A DNA stretch of 64,000 nt. Source: F1-80-MAGs062 sp046345315 (GTDB lineage Bacteria; Planctomycetota; Planctomycetia; Planctomycetales; Planctomycetaceae). The position numbers and the translations under genes are program-made. The stretch lies in contig JBKDKA010000068.1 of NCBI GenBank assembly GCA_046345315.1, positions 1 through 64,000 of the forward strand. The letters run 5' to 3'. Positions 9,147 to 17,697 of this stretch are shown in pieces (the stretch's first letter is position 1; each line of letters opens with the position of its first letter). The notes under the pieces are model-generated. The model saw only the letters and a program-made list of their open reading frames with translations, searched no databases and was not told the DNA's origin.

Positions 9147-10328
9147 TCAGCTCCGGCGGCAATGCAGGATCTGAGCCTCGATGACTTTCCAGTCAGGGGC
9201 CGGGCCGTCGACGATGAGCTCCAGTCGACTGTCTCGCCGATACGCTGTTCGTTCAAACCGCGTATCACTTCCCCTGCGCTGAAGACTCCACCAGTCATCC
9301 TGACAGTGAAAGACACCCTTCAGTCGCAGCAAAGGCAGGGATCCGAGAAGATCAAACAGATCATTGCGTCGAAAAACCTCGTCCCGGGAAAAAATCCATC
9401 CGCAGGCCGATTGACCAAGTCCTTCATTCTGAAGTCGCACTGGTCGTCCTGCTGTCGGTTCCGTGTCCACTTTCAGAGAGTGATCATTTAACGCCCCATC
9501 CGTCGGTGCTTCCGAGGAATCGATGCCCAATGAAACCACGGCGAGCGGCTGCGACAACGAGGATCCCGATGTTGCTGCAGGATTGACGGATTCGCTGGAG
9601 TCTCCTGAGTGCTGGGAACCATGGCTATGAGCCGGGCCGACTGCATGAGCATTACCAAACTGTGGCGGCCGAACCACGATATCGGTCAGCTCCAGCCACG
9701 CGGGATCAAGCCGGCCCTGCTCCGTTTCGGCAATCCGAAGCTTGGGAGGATCCTGATCCTCGATGAATTGCCGACATCGATCAATCTGAGCTCGTTCGCA
9801 TTTGTCGGTAAAATTGATGGCGACAATATCTGCCATCTGAATCTGATCTCGAAAAACCTCCTTATTGGTGATTCGGGGATTCTCGTAATCACGGGGATCG
9901 ATCAGGCAGATCGTCGTCTTCAGTTCCAGAAGCTCCGCAAGCCGGCCGGTACGCAGCAGATCGATCACTGCGGCCGGATGCCCTGAGCCGGTCGGTTCCA
10001 GAATAATCCGATGCGGTTTTGTACGGCGAATCAGGCGAGCCAGCGCGATGGGCAGTGCCATCGACAGAGTACAGCAGAAGCAGCCACCGGCAAGCTCATC
10101 GACCTGAACCCCGGAGTCATCCTCGGAATCATTGACCAGAATGTGATCCAGGGAAACCATCCCGTATTCATTGATCAGAATCGCCCACCGTTCGTCTGGT
10201 TTCCTGTGCTGCAGCAGCGAATGAATGGCGCTGGTTTTTCCTGAACCGAGAAAACCCGTGATCAGATTGGTTGGGATTCGCGCGGTGGTCGCGTTCCCTG
10301 AATCCTGCGAAGTTGGTTGCGGCGTCAT
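9147..10328 (-). CDS. CobW/G3E-family GTP-binding metallochaperone-like protein
   Basis: A 393-residue G3E P-loop GTPase. The N-terminal domain has Walker A GFLGSGKT (about residues 25-32), a Glu-containing INEYG switch, the CxCC metal motif in GGCFCCT, EPTGSGHP, and the base-recognition NFTDKCE (variant NKxD). A His-containing linker (AHSHGSQHSGD) near residue 235 and a C-terminal beta domain (about 310-385) complete the CobW/COG0523 layout. These proteins insert or deliver metal ions (zinc, cobalt and others) to target enzymes using GTP. The CxCC and His stretch support metal binding; which metal and client cannot be told. No cobalamin genes or zinc-responsive genes are adjacent. It lies 60 nt downstream of the PP2C gene, so they may be co-transcribed. 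Confidence 0.88.
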   Translation of the reverse strand: MTPQPTSQDSGNATTARIPTNLITGFLGSGKTSAIHSLLQHRKPDERWAILINEYGMVSLDHILVNDSEDDSGVQVDELAGGCFCCTLSMALPIALARLIRRTKPHRIILEPTGSGHPAAVIDLLRTGRLAELLELKTTICLIDPRDYENPRITNKEVFRDQIQMADIVAINFTDKCERAQIDRCRQFIEDQDPPKLRIAETEQGRLDPAWLELTDIVVRPPQFGNAHAVGPAHSHGSQHSGDSSESVNPAATSGSSLSQPLAVVSLGIDSSEAPTDGALNDHSLKVDTEPTAGRPVRLQNEGLGQSACGWIFSRDEVFRRNDLFDLLGSLPLLRLKGVFHCQDDWWSLQRRGSDTRFERTAYRRDSRLELIVDGPAPDWKVIEAQILHCRRS

Positions 10329-10388
10329 GTTGTCTGCAGCTGCCCTTCTGGTATCCGAACCATTTATTGAAACGAAGTTTCAGCCACT

Positions 10389-11213
10389 TCAGGGATGACG
10401 CCGAAACGCCACGATTGTGAGATCGTCGGGTTTCGAAGGATGTCCGGAATCCCGACCTCGGTCCGACATGCGTTCCGCCGCCATCTCAACCAGACGATTC
10501 ACAGCATTCAGCAGATCACCACAACGGATCGTTTCAATAATCTCGTCCGTGGAAAGATTGTCGCTCAGGCCATCGCTGCATAGGAGCAGCGTATCGCGGG
10601 GCCCCATCGACAATGGCGGGCCGATTTCAATTCTCATTCCCGGTGATCCAACGATGTTGGAGACAAAGTGACGATCCGGATGCTGCATCGCATCTGATTC
10701 GTCCATCATTCCGGATTCCACTGCGTATCCGACCGGGGAATGTGCGATCGACTGCCAGTGAAGCTTACCGCGCTGACCACACAGCATTATCATCGAATCA
10801 CCGACGTGATATGGCCGGATTCGATCTTCCTGAATTTCCACCGCTGCCAGAGTCGTCGCAGCGTTGGCTCCCATTTCGCAGATCCTGCGGTTGGCCTCTT
10901 CAAAACCATCCAGAATCAGTGATCTCATGTCCCGGGTGTCGCCGCGATATCGACGTAGTTCCTCGACAACAGAGTCCACCGCTACTGCAGATGCATGGTG
11001 CCCGGACTGCATTCCGCCAACGCCATCGGCGACCATCAGAACTCCGCTGGCTGCATCGAGATTGACCACGGCAGCCGAATCCTGGTTGACCGTGTCGCGT
11101 CGAGGCGATCGATGACTGTACAGCGCAACCTGACCGCACTCGAAGCTCACCAGCTGCGGTGCCTCAAGGTCACGTTCTGAATAAACGTTTGCCGTTGTTG
11201 TGGTGTCCGACAT
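10389..11213 (-). CDS. PP2C-family serine/threonine protein phosphatase
   Basis: A 274-residue bacterial PP2C (PPM) phosphatase without membrane segment. Metal-binding and catalytic motifs are complete: RRDTVNQDSAAV near the N-terminus, VADGVGGMQSG (two-metal Asp and Gly), YHVGDS, LLLCSDGLSDNL and PDDLTIV with the terminal Asp. It removes phosphate from Ser/Thr residues with Mn or Mg, typically opposing Hanks-type kinases, which are numerous in planctomycetes; none is in this window. An FHA-domain protein at 37836-38252 could be a reader of the same signalling chemistry, but there is no positional link. The start ATG at 11213 has no strong Shine-Dalgarno. Confidence 0.92.
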   Translation of the reverse strand: MSDTTTTANVYSERDLEAPQLVSFECGQVALYSHRSPRRDTVNQDSAAVVNLDAASGVLMVADGVGGMQSGHHASAVAVDSVVEELRRYRGDTRDMRSLILDGFEEANRRICEMGANAATTLAAVEIQEDRIRPYHVGDSMIMLCGQRGKLHWQSIAHSPVGYAVESGMMDESDAMQHPDRHFVSNIVGSPGMRIEIGPPLSMGPRDTLLLCSDGLSDNLSTDEIIETIRCGDLLNAVNRLVEMAAERMSDRGRDSGHPSKPDDLTIVAFRRHP

Positions 11214-11811
11214 GGGGCCGGAAGTTTAACGGACCCGCCTCGTTTCCTGAAGTCTTTCCGACGACGGCAGTTTTCAGCCGTTTTTTGAATCCACGCGAGA
11301 CTCCAGGCAACCTACGAAGGATAGGTTTTGTATCAGGGAGGGCGATATAATTGAAGAAAGGCTGTGATCTCAGGAATCAGAGGTGCCTGCAACTGACATG
11401 ACCGCGAATCTCCGCGAGCGATTCCTGGAGCGACATGCTCCAGCCACGCCGTTTCTGTGTAATCCCGCTCGAAAAAGTCTGCAGCGATCCGGTGGTATCG
11501 GAGATGGCATGTTGCCACAATAGACAAGGGACGATGCCCATCGCAGTCGTTATTCCGGCGGAGACAGCGACGTGTGGGATTCTCACACGCGTGCCGGCGC
11601 AGATCCTCAATTTTGTCATCCTCGCGAACGCGGGGATCCAGAGTTATTCTGCACTTGCCAGCCGCGGATCGACGTGCGATGAGATTTAACCCGTATTCTG
11701 CAGGACATTTCGAAAAATGCTTCTGTCCCCGTTCGAAACCGTCACGGCCGTATCGGCACTTTTTCGATTTCTTGACCCAACAGGGCGTCTTCATCCATAA
11801 GCTTGAAAGCC
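11214..11811. other. Intergenic region with a REP-like palindromic element
   Basis: About 600 nt between divergent genes. The part from about 11540 to 11690 contains GTCATCCTCGCGAACGCGGG and neighbouring complementary stretches. Its antisense translation gives the DPRVREDD phrase familiar from bacterial intergenic REP-type repeats. The rest shows no gene. Confidence 0.5.
11615..11645. repeat. REP-like intergenic palindrome
   Basis: The sequence TCCTCGCGAACGCGGGGA forms a short hairpin of the type found at many intergenic sites in diverse bacteria, whose six-frame translations give DPRVREDD / VILANAGIQ. A differently worded relative of this class is at about 58076-58102. Copy number cannot be judged from one window. 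Confidence 0.55.
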
Positions 11812-12552
11812 ATGATCCAGATGAACTCAGAGAAAAACAGTCAGAGCAACTCCACTTCGGACGCGAGGTCAGTCAGTCATTCCAGCTCGGTGAGAAAGGG
11901 CGAGATCTCACTCGCGATGATGCGAGACCAACTGACCGTGCCGCTGCTCTGCGATGCACTGGACGCCGCCGGATATCGTCATCAGTCGCCTAGACTGCCA
12001 ATCTCACCGATTACGCTCTCGGACGTCACTCTCATCGGCCGATGCCGGACAAGCCTCTGGGCTGACATGGCTCACGTGGATCCGAAACCTTACGAACTAG
12101 AACTGCTGGCGGTGGATTCCTGTCAGCCGGACGATGTACTGGTCTGTGCGGCCGGTGGTTCCATGCGGTCCGGTATCTGGGGAGAATTGCTGTCCACAGC
12201 AGCTCGAAACGCAGGCTGCATCGGAGTGATTGTGGACGGAGCTGTTCGTGACGTCGCTCAGATGCGTCGGATGAAGTTTCCGGTATTCGCACGAGGAGTG
12301 TGTCCGTATGACAGTCGCGATCGCCAGCGTGTCATTGATTTCGACAAACCCATTGAGATTGACGGTGTTTCCATTCGATCCGGGGACCTCATTGCCGCTG
12401 ATCAGGATGGTGTTGTGATCGTACCACAGGAAGTCGAAGCGGACGTTGTGTACGCTGCCTGGCAGAAAGTTCACGCGGAGAACCAGGTTCGCGATGCCAT
12501 TCGTGCAGGGATGTCAGCGACAAAGGCATTTGAAACATTCGGAGTCCTCTGA
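11812..12552 (+). CDS. RraA-family protein (HMG/CHA aldolase or RraA-like)
   Basis: A 246-residue protein of the RraA/dimethylmenaquinone methyltransferase-like fold. Conserved stretches are LCDALDAAGY at the start of the domain, a GGSMRSGIWGELL glycine-rich segment, GVIVDGAVRDV with the Arg-Asp pair that binds substrate and divalent metal in 4-hydroxy-4-methyl-2-oxoglutarate aldolases, and DLIAADQDGVVIVP near the C-terminus. Members are aldolases/oxaloacetate decarboxylases or, in some bacteria, RNase E inhibitors. The DGxxRD motif is intact, so an aldolase-type enzyme is more likely. The first 35 residues are Ser-rich and not part of the fold. The start is uncertain: ATG at 11812 or 11821, or TTG at 11803, none with a clear ribosome-binding site. 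Confidence 0.82.
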   Translation: MIQMNSEKNSQSNSTSDARSVSHSSSVRKGEISLAMMRDQLTVPLLCDALDAAGYRHQSPRLPISPITLSDVTLIGRCRTSLWADMAHVDPKPYELELLAVDSCQPDDVLVCAAGGSMRSGIWGELLSTAARNAGCIGVIVDGAVRDVAQMRRMKFPVFARGVCPYDSRDRQRVIDFDKPIEIDGVSIRSGDLIAADQDGVVIVPQEVEADVVYAAWQKVHAENQVRDAIRAGMSATKAFETFGVL

Positions 12553-12652
12553 TTCGAAACAATCACCGAAACTGTGACTCTGATTCCGGTCAGGCATTAG
12601 TCTCCGAAACTGACACTGCGAATTTCCGGTCCTGAATCTCAGGAGTCTCACG

Positions 12653-14251
12653 ATGCATCTGGCAAAGAGCCTGACACGCGCGTCCGCGTTTACCACCCGT
12701 TCCATCCGTGAGGAATCCCGTCTGCTGACGCATCATCTGCTCCGTGGCGGCATCGCTCTTTCGATTCTGATCGCTCTGTTTCTTCAGGGCGTTAATTCCG
12801 TGTTCTTCGGGGCCGCCGGACTCAGGCTCTACAGCTCGATCTGTTTTCTCGTTTACTGGTTTCTGACGATTGCAGGAACACTGTATTTCTCCCTGGCGAT
12901 TGCGGAAGAAAAAGATGAGGGCACGCTTCCGCTTCTTCAGATGACCGGAGTCTCTGACTTTGCACTGCTTCTCGGAAAATCAATTCCGCGTCTCGCGATC
13001 GTGTTTCTGATCCAGCTTGTCATTCTGCCCTTTTCCATTCTTTCGATCACTCTTGGGGGACTGACTCCAGGGCAGCTGATTGCCAGTCAGATCTGCCTGC
13101 TGTGTTATTCATTTCTTCTCTGTGAGATCGGGCTGCTTGCCGGTACCGTGGCACGGAGCGGAACACGAGCCTTTCAGATCAGTGGTCTGATCTGGTTTCT
13201 TTTCGAGCCCGGTTATTTTGTTGTCTGGCTGCTCAGTGAATTGCTTGAGGAATACGGGATCCTGTTCGCGGCATCAGTCAGAGATTTTTCCGAATGGCTG
13301 CATGACCGCAGCCTGCTGATGTCACTTGAAAAGACCATGCATCTGTCGGAAGCGGAGCCCCTTCTGCAGCCACAGTGTTTTTTTCATCTGACTGCAGGGT
13401 GCCTTCTTTTTCTCATCAGCTGGGTAAGCTTCAGGCGATTTACGCGAACAACGCCGGGGGCGTCCGGCGAGGGAGTTCCGGCGGTCCGTCGACTGATCAG
13501 GCTGCTGCCGGGGCAACGACCGTCGCGCCGGGTGAACGGGAATGCGTTGAGCTGGAAGACGAAAAACTTTGTTTCCGGTGGACGACGCGGACTCATTCTG
13601 CGAACGGTCTTCACACCTCTGGTTGCGTTCGGAATACCAGGGTCAATCGCATTTCTTTTTCGCGAACCAGTTCCATTCGAAGCTTATGCGACATCGCTCT
13701 GGCTCACCGCTGCAGTGCTCGGGCTGATTGACCTCTGCCTCCAGACCGGCCGAGTACTGAATGAAGAGGTGTTTCGTCAGACGATTTCTTCTCTCGTGGT
13801 GCTTCCGACAAAAACCTCCCGTGTCGTGATTTCTCTGCTTCTCGGGATCATCCCATCAGTTCTGCCACACATCGTCTGGTTCATCATCGGAGTCGTAACG
13901 CACATCTCCGAGTACCGCCGCAAAATCGAGTGGTCGAGTTTCGAGTGGGTCGCTGAACCCTGGGCGTGGCATTTTCTCTCGTGGGTCATAGTGACACTGT
14001 CTCTCGGCCTGTACCTTTCGACTCAGCTTCGTTACGGCGGAATCCTGATCGCCATTGCCGTCGTGTGGTTTGCGGGACCGTTTCTGTTCATGATGTTTTT
14101 CGGGGTTCTGACACCGGGCCGCGGTTTCGGGATGGAGATTGTGATTCGGCATCTGATGCCGCTGCTTCTGATGATTTCGGAATTGGTTGCCTCCTGGTGG
14201 CTCTTTCGAATGACAATCCGGAAGCTTATCACAATATCGGAGACAGCCTGA
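12653..14251 (+). CDS. ABC-2 type transporter permease-like membrane protein
   Basis: A 532-residue polytopic membrane protein with about twelve hydrophobic segments in two sets of six, separated by a basic loop at about residues 265-320. The stretch SLAIAEEKDEGTLPLLQMTGVSDFALLLGK after the second helix is the characteristic cytoplasmic loop of ABC-2 / NatB-like permeases (EKERGTLELLLTTP...). It would form the membrane channel of an exporter powered by a separate ATPase, but no ABC ATPase gene is adjacent, so the partner must be encoded elsewhere. The start has a good AGGAG eight bases upstream. Substrate unknown. Confidence 0.75.
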   Translation: MHLAKSLTRASAFTTRSIREESRLLTHHLLRGGIALSILIALFLQGVNSVFFGAAGLRLYSSICFLVYWFLTIAGTLYFSLAIAEEKDEGTLPLLQMTGVSDFALLLGKSIPRLAIVFLIQLVILPFSILSITLGGLTPGQLIASQICLLCYSFLLCEIGLLAGTVARSGTRAFQISGLIWFLFEPGYFVVWLLSELLEEYGILFAASVRDFSEWLHDRSLLMSLEKTMHLSEAEPLLQPQCFFHLTAGCLLFLISWVSFRRFTRTTPGASGEGVPAVRRLIRLLPGQRPSRRVNGNALSWKTKNFVSGGRRGLILRTVFTPLVAFGIPGSIAFLFREPVPFEAYATSLWLTAAVLGLIDLCLQTGRVLNEEVFRQTISSLVVLPTKTSRVVISLLLGIIPSVLPHIVWFIIGVVTHISEYRRKIEWSSFEWVAEPWAWHFLSWVIVTLSLGLYLSTQLRYGGILIAIAVVWFAGPFLFMMFFGVLTPGRGFGMEIVIRHLMPLLLMISELVASWWLFRMTIRKLITISETA

Positions 14252-14492
14252 AAGTTCTCTCCGCACCAGCGCCCCGGTTCTCAGGAAATGTCAGCTTGCG
14301 CGGACTCTTCGCAGTTCGGAAATCGAAAAAAAACGATCCGAAGGGCATTCCGGCCACACAATCGTCAGAACCCGCAGAACGAAACACTCTTTGATCGGTC
14401 CATCCCCCGATGTTCCAAAAATTTCCGAATTGCATCGAATTCCCGAATTACACATCAAGCATCGGTCCAAGAACTCTGCGCAGGGATCCAGC

Positions 14493-14915
14493 ATGATCAA
14501 AAAGCGTTTTCCGACAAATCGTCCGCGACAAACGGCGAGGTCAGGGGGAGCCATGGTCGAATTCGCCATGACGCTTCCGCTGCTCGTGCTCATCATGCTC
14601 GGGACAATTGAAGCCTGTTCGATGATCTATCTGAAACAGAATCTGCAGATTGCAGCTTATGAGGCCGCTCGAGCGGCGCTCGTGATGAAATCTTCGGCTG
14701 CGGTCGTCAATACAACCGCGAAGCGGTTCCTCGATGACCGCCGCGTCCGGAACGCCACGGTGACCATCACGCCGTCAACATTTGCGACTGAGGCCGTCGG
14801 CACCTGGATCACAGTCAAGATCGAAGCCCCTTCGAACGACAATTTCGGTTCTTCGCTTCTCCTCTTCAAAGACCTGAAGATCAGCAGCTACTGCTCGATG
14901 ATGAAGGAATATTAA
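14493..14915 (+). CDS. TadE-like pseudopilin protein (first copy)
   Basis: A 140-residue TadE-family protein. After a short basic leader (RQTARSGGAMVEFAMTLPLLVLIMLGTIE) comes a hydrophobic helix with Glu at +5-like position, the class III prepilin pattern, and then QNLQIAAYEAARAAL, a family hallmark. It is probably processed and anchored in the cytoplasmic membrane, forming part of a Flp/Tad-like surface apparatus. The ATG at 14493 is preferred over the longer frame from 14391. The vWA-containing TadG-like gene follows after 4 nt, so they form an operon. Confidence 0.85.
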   Translation: MIKKRFPTNRPRQTARSGGAMVEFAMTLPLLVLIMLGTIEACSMIYLKQNLQIAAYEAARAALVMKSSAAVVNTTAKRFLDDRRVRNATVTITPSTFATEAVGTWITVKIEAPSNDNFGSSLLLFKDLKISSYCSMMKEY

Positions 14916-14919
14916 AATA

Positions 14920-16041
14920 ATGGCTAGAGTCTCAGTGGCACACGAAAAGCGTAAGGGCGCGATCATCGCTCTGATGGCAATCTGCCTGCCGATTCTGCTG
15001 CTTCTGAGCGCTTTTGCAGTCAATCTCGCGTGGCTACAGCTGAGCAGAACTCAGGCGATTATTGTGGCCGATGCCGCAACGCGAGCAGCCGGGAGAACAT
15101 ACTCTCTCACCGGAAGTGTCGACGACGCGATGACTCGTGCCAAAGAAGCCGCGTCGAAGAATGTAATCGCCGGAAAAAGCGTCACCATCGCTGCTGCCGA
15201 CTTCACTCTCGGAGCATCAACCCGACCCGGCGTCAACCAACGCTATACGTTCAAAGAGTCGAAGGTAAATCCGAATGCGCTGAAAGTCACAATCAAAAAA
15301 CTGAAAACTCACGACAACGGTGAGATAAGTTTCTTGCTCCCCGGAGTTCTCGCGATGCCTTACTACGAAGTCACTCGATCGGCCATCTCCACACGCGTCG
15401 ACGTGGATATTGCTTTCGTCGTTGATCGATCGGGATCGATGGCTTACGCCGCCAACGAAAAAGCCGTGTACCCGCCTGTGCCGAAAGCAGCTCCCGCAGG
15501 ATGGGACTTCGGACAGGCGGCACCCAATCCATCACGATGGCGGGACCTCGCCGCAGGAGCCAACAGCTTCATTGACGAGATGGATAAAAGCTCTACTGTC
15601 GAATTCTGTTCACTGGTCACCTACGGCGACACCGCTTCGACCGACAGAGGCATGACCAGCGATTATTCCCTGATCCGGTCAGGGATTGATGGTTACACCA
15701 CGAATTTCAATTCTGGTAAGACCAACATCAGCGACGGACTCTCAAAAGGAGTTGATTCACTGACCTCAGGTTCGGCTCGGAATTTTGCCTCCAAAGTGGT
15801 CATTCTGATGACTGACGGCATGTGGAACCTCGGTTCCGATCCGGTAGCCGTGGCGACGACTGCGGCCAAGGACGGAATAATTATTTTCACAATTACATTT
15901 TCTGATGAAGCAGACCAAAGTGAGATGAAGAAGGTTGCCGAAGCAGGCAACGGGCAGCATTTCCATGCAAAAGATGCCGCGTCTCTTTCTTCGGTTCTGC
16001 AGACAATCATTCGAATCCTGCCGACAGTGCTGACGGAGTGA
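14920..16041 (+). CDS. TadG-like protein with von Willebrand factor A domain
   Basis: A 373-residue protein. Residues 10-40 (KRKGAIIALMAICLPILLLLSAFAVNLAW) form the putative Flp pilus-assembly TadG N-terminal anchor. A linker of about 110 residues follows, then a vWA domain (about 165-365) with a complete MIDAS: DRSGSM, the Thr in GKTNISDGL and the Asp in LMTDG. The domain should bind a divalent metal and a protein ligand outside the membrane. It is the middle gene of a TadE / TadG / TadE cluster, starting 4 nt after the first and followed after 4 nt by the second. The ATPase, secretin and prepilin genes of a full Tad system are not in the window. Confidence 0.87.
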   Translation: MARVSVAHEKRKGAIIALMAICLPILLLLSAFAVNLAWLQLSRTQAIIVADAATRAAGRTYSLTGSVDDAMTRAKEAASKNVIAGKSVTIAAADFTLGASTRPGVNQRYTFKESKVNPNALKVTIKKLKTHDNGEISFLLPGVLAMPYYEVTRSAISTRVDVDIAFVVDRSGSMAYAANEKAVYPPVPKAAPAGWDFGQAAPNPSRWRDLAAGANSFIDEMDKSSTVEFCSLVTYGDTASTDRGMTSDYSLIRSGIDGYTTNFNSGKTNISDGLSKGVDSLTSGSARNFASKVVILMTDGMWNLGSDPVAVATTAAKDGIIIFTITFSDEADQSEMKKVAEAGNGQHFHAKDAASLSSVLQTIIRILPTVLTE

Positions 16042-16045
16042 TTCC

Positions 16046-16702
16046 TTGCTTCGAACCCATCTTCATAATCTTCGACGACCTGCGCAGAAGAATCGGCCGT
16101 GTGGCACGACTGTAGTGGAAATGGCGATCGTGCTGCCCGTTTTCTTCATGCTGATCTTCGCTGCTGTCGAATTCTTCCGTCTGAGCATGCTGCGTCAGTA
16201 CGCTGAAAATGTCTCTTACGAAGCCGCTCGCACCGTCATTGTTCCCGGTGGATCGGCAACTGAGGCGACTGCTGTAGCCAATGACATGCTCAACAAACTT
16301 GGAATCAAGAATGCCGTAGTCACGGTGACTCCCCCTACCATCGCTGACAGCACAGGAAATGTCACAGTCAAGGTGACGATCCCCACGTCCGAGAATCAAT
16401 GGCTCAGCCCATTTTTCACGTCGTCGTCAAAAGCAGCCGCGGAAACACAACTTCTGACCGAACGGGTTCCCTCGATCGCCGTGAAGTCCGTGCCACCACC
16501 ACCACCACCACCACCACCGTCACCACCGAAGCCTCCGGCTCCGGCCCCGGCCCCAGCTCCGGCTCCGTCACCACCGAAGCCTCCGGCTCCGGCCCCGGCC
16601 CCAGCACCGGCTCCGTCACCACCGAAGCCTCCGGCTCCGGCCCCAGCTCCGGCTCCGTCACCACCGAAGCCGCCGCCGCCGGCTCCGCCTCCAGGCCTGT
16701 GA
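16046..16702 (+). CDS. TadE-like pseudopilin with proline-rich C-terminal repeat tail
   Basis: A 218-residue protein. The N-terminus (residues 19-48: CGTTVVEMAIVLPVFFMLIF and following) is a TadE prepilin-type anchor with the family Glu. RQYAENVSYEAARTVIVPG follows, and the domain ends near residue 145. The rest is an extreme Pro/Ala tail with polyproline and repeats of SPPKPPAPAPAPAP. Translation seems to begin at TTG 16046, with GGAG about eight bases upstream overlapping the previous stop; the first ATG would remove the anchor. The tail is unusual for TadE and may span the peptidoglycan or act as a sticky stalk. Translationally coupled to the TadG-like gene. Confidence 0.8.
   Translation: MLRTHLHNLRRPAQKNRPCGTTVVEMAIVLPVFFMLIFAAVEFFRLSMLRQYAENVSYEAARTVIVPGGSATEATAVANDMLNKLGIKNAVVTVTPPTIADSTGNVTVKVTIPTSENQWLSPFFTSSSKAAAETQLLTERVPSIAVKSVPPPPPPPPPSPPKPPAPAPAPAPAPSPPKPPAPAPAPAPAPSPPKPPAPAPAPAPSPPKPPPPAPPPGL
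16520..16690 (+). repeat. Tandem 48/42-nt repeat encoding the Pro/Ala tail
   Basis: Units begin with TCACCACCGAAGCC at 16520, 16568, 16616 and 16658. The first two are 48 nt and differ at one base, the third is a 42-nt version lacking six bases, and the fourth is diverged. Unit loss or gain keeps the frame. Confidence 0.9.
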
Positions 16703-16718
16703 GGGAGTCGCTGACGAT

Positions 16719-16751
16719 GGGAGTACCAGCCAGCAGATGACTGGTACTCCC
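16719..16751. terminator. Perfect hairpin after the TadE/TadG cluster
   Basis: Eleven-bp perfect stem (GGGAGTACCAG / CTGGTACTCCC) with an 11-nt loop, 17 nt after the stop of the last gene. There is no T-run, so it may be a weak terminator or 3' stabiliser. Confidence 0.5.
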
Positions 16752-16951
16752 GGGCTCAGTCTCCGCTGGTGCATCCCATGATCGACTCGTGCATCACGGA
16801 GACCCTGCAGGCGTCGAGTGTTTGTTATTGTGGCGGATCGAGTGATATCGTGGTGGATCGAGTGAACCTCGCTGCAGACTCTTCGCATTCCGCCAGACGT
16901 GACCTGGCGGGATGCTGACTGCGCCTGACTCAAGCAACCGGATGCTGCCTC

Positions 16952-17620
16952 ATGACAGTCCATGATTCAGATCTTCTCGCTGCGGATGCATCCCGTATGC
17001 CCGGCCCCTGGATTCGGGCGTCGCTTTCAGCCGTGACAATTCTCCTGCTCAGCATGATTGTCTGGTGCAACCTTCCGAGTGAGGTGCCTGCTGCCCTCGG
17101 CGAAATGGCTGACTCGCACTTCTCTCCGGATACCGCGTGGCGCATTCGTTACGCGGAATGGTTGTACCGTTATGCAGCTCACGTCGGAGGCCTCGACAGC
17201 CGATGGCAGATGTACGGTGGTCAGAGCCGATTCAACTGGCGATACATCATCATGGGACATTACTCGGGTTCAGATCGGACTCTGAGCCGGGTGTTGCCTC
17301 TGCCACGTCAATCCGAACGAACCTGGTTTCAGGAAACATTCGCAGATTACAGAGAAGCCAAGTTTCTGCTGAACATTTACAACGATCGACTGGCGCGTGA
17401 GACGTACGCTCGCTATCTCGCACGCCAGTACAGTGAGCTCGAGGGCATTCCTGTTTCCGAAATCAGTTACACACTGTGCACTCAGTATATTCTTCCTCCC
17501 CTGGTGGCAGTTCAGGAACAGCGTCTGCTTGAGCCTGATGAGCAGTCAGAGGTGATCGATGTTTTCGACGTCCGATCCGAGCAATCTCAGAAACATGAAC
17601 CAATTGCAGGCGTCTTCTGA
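16952..17620 (+). CDS. Membrane-anchored hypothetical protein upstream of the HTTM gene
   Basis: A 222-residue protein with one N-terminal membrane segment (about residues 24-42, LSAVTILLLSMIVWCNL) and a soluble remainder rich in Trp, Tyr and Arg (YAEWLYRYAAHVGGLDSRW, RFNWRYIIMGHY). No known family motif is recognised. The topology suggests that the soluble part faces away from the cytoplasm. It lies about 80 nt before the HTTM-domain gene on the same strand and probably belongs to one transcription unit with it; in many bacteria HTTM genes are accompanied by a small partner of this kind. A later ATG (residue 16) is also possible. Confidence 0.7.
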   Translation: MTVHDSDLLAADASRMPGPWIRASLSAVTILLLSMIVWCNLPSEVPAALGEMADSHFSPDTAWRIRYAEWLYRYAAHVGGLDSRWQMYGGQSRFNWRYIIMGHYSGSDRTLSRVLPLPRQSERTWFQETFADYREAKFLLNIYNDRLARETYARYLARQYSELEGIPVSEISYTLCTQYILPPLVAVQEQRLLEPDEQSEVIDVFDVRSEQSQKHEPIAGVF

Positions 17621-17697
17621 CGCACCGCGATCGGTTAATCTGCAGTTTTTTGCTGCAAACTTCATGATCTCTTACCGTCAACTGTTCACGGTGCACC

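Noticed and set aside
16416..16664. Minus-strand frame with EPEASVVTEP repeats opposite the TadE tail
   Set aside because: Repeat shadow of the Pro/Ala tail, with no start signal.
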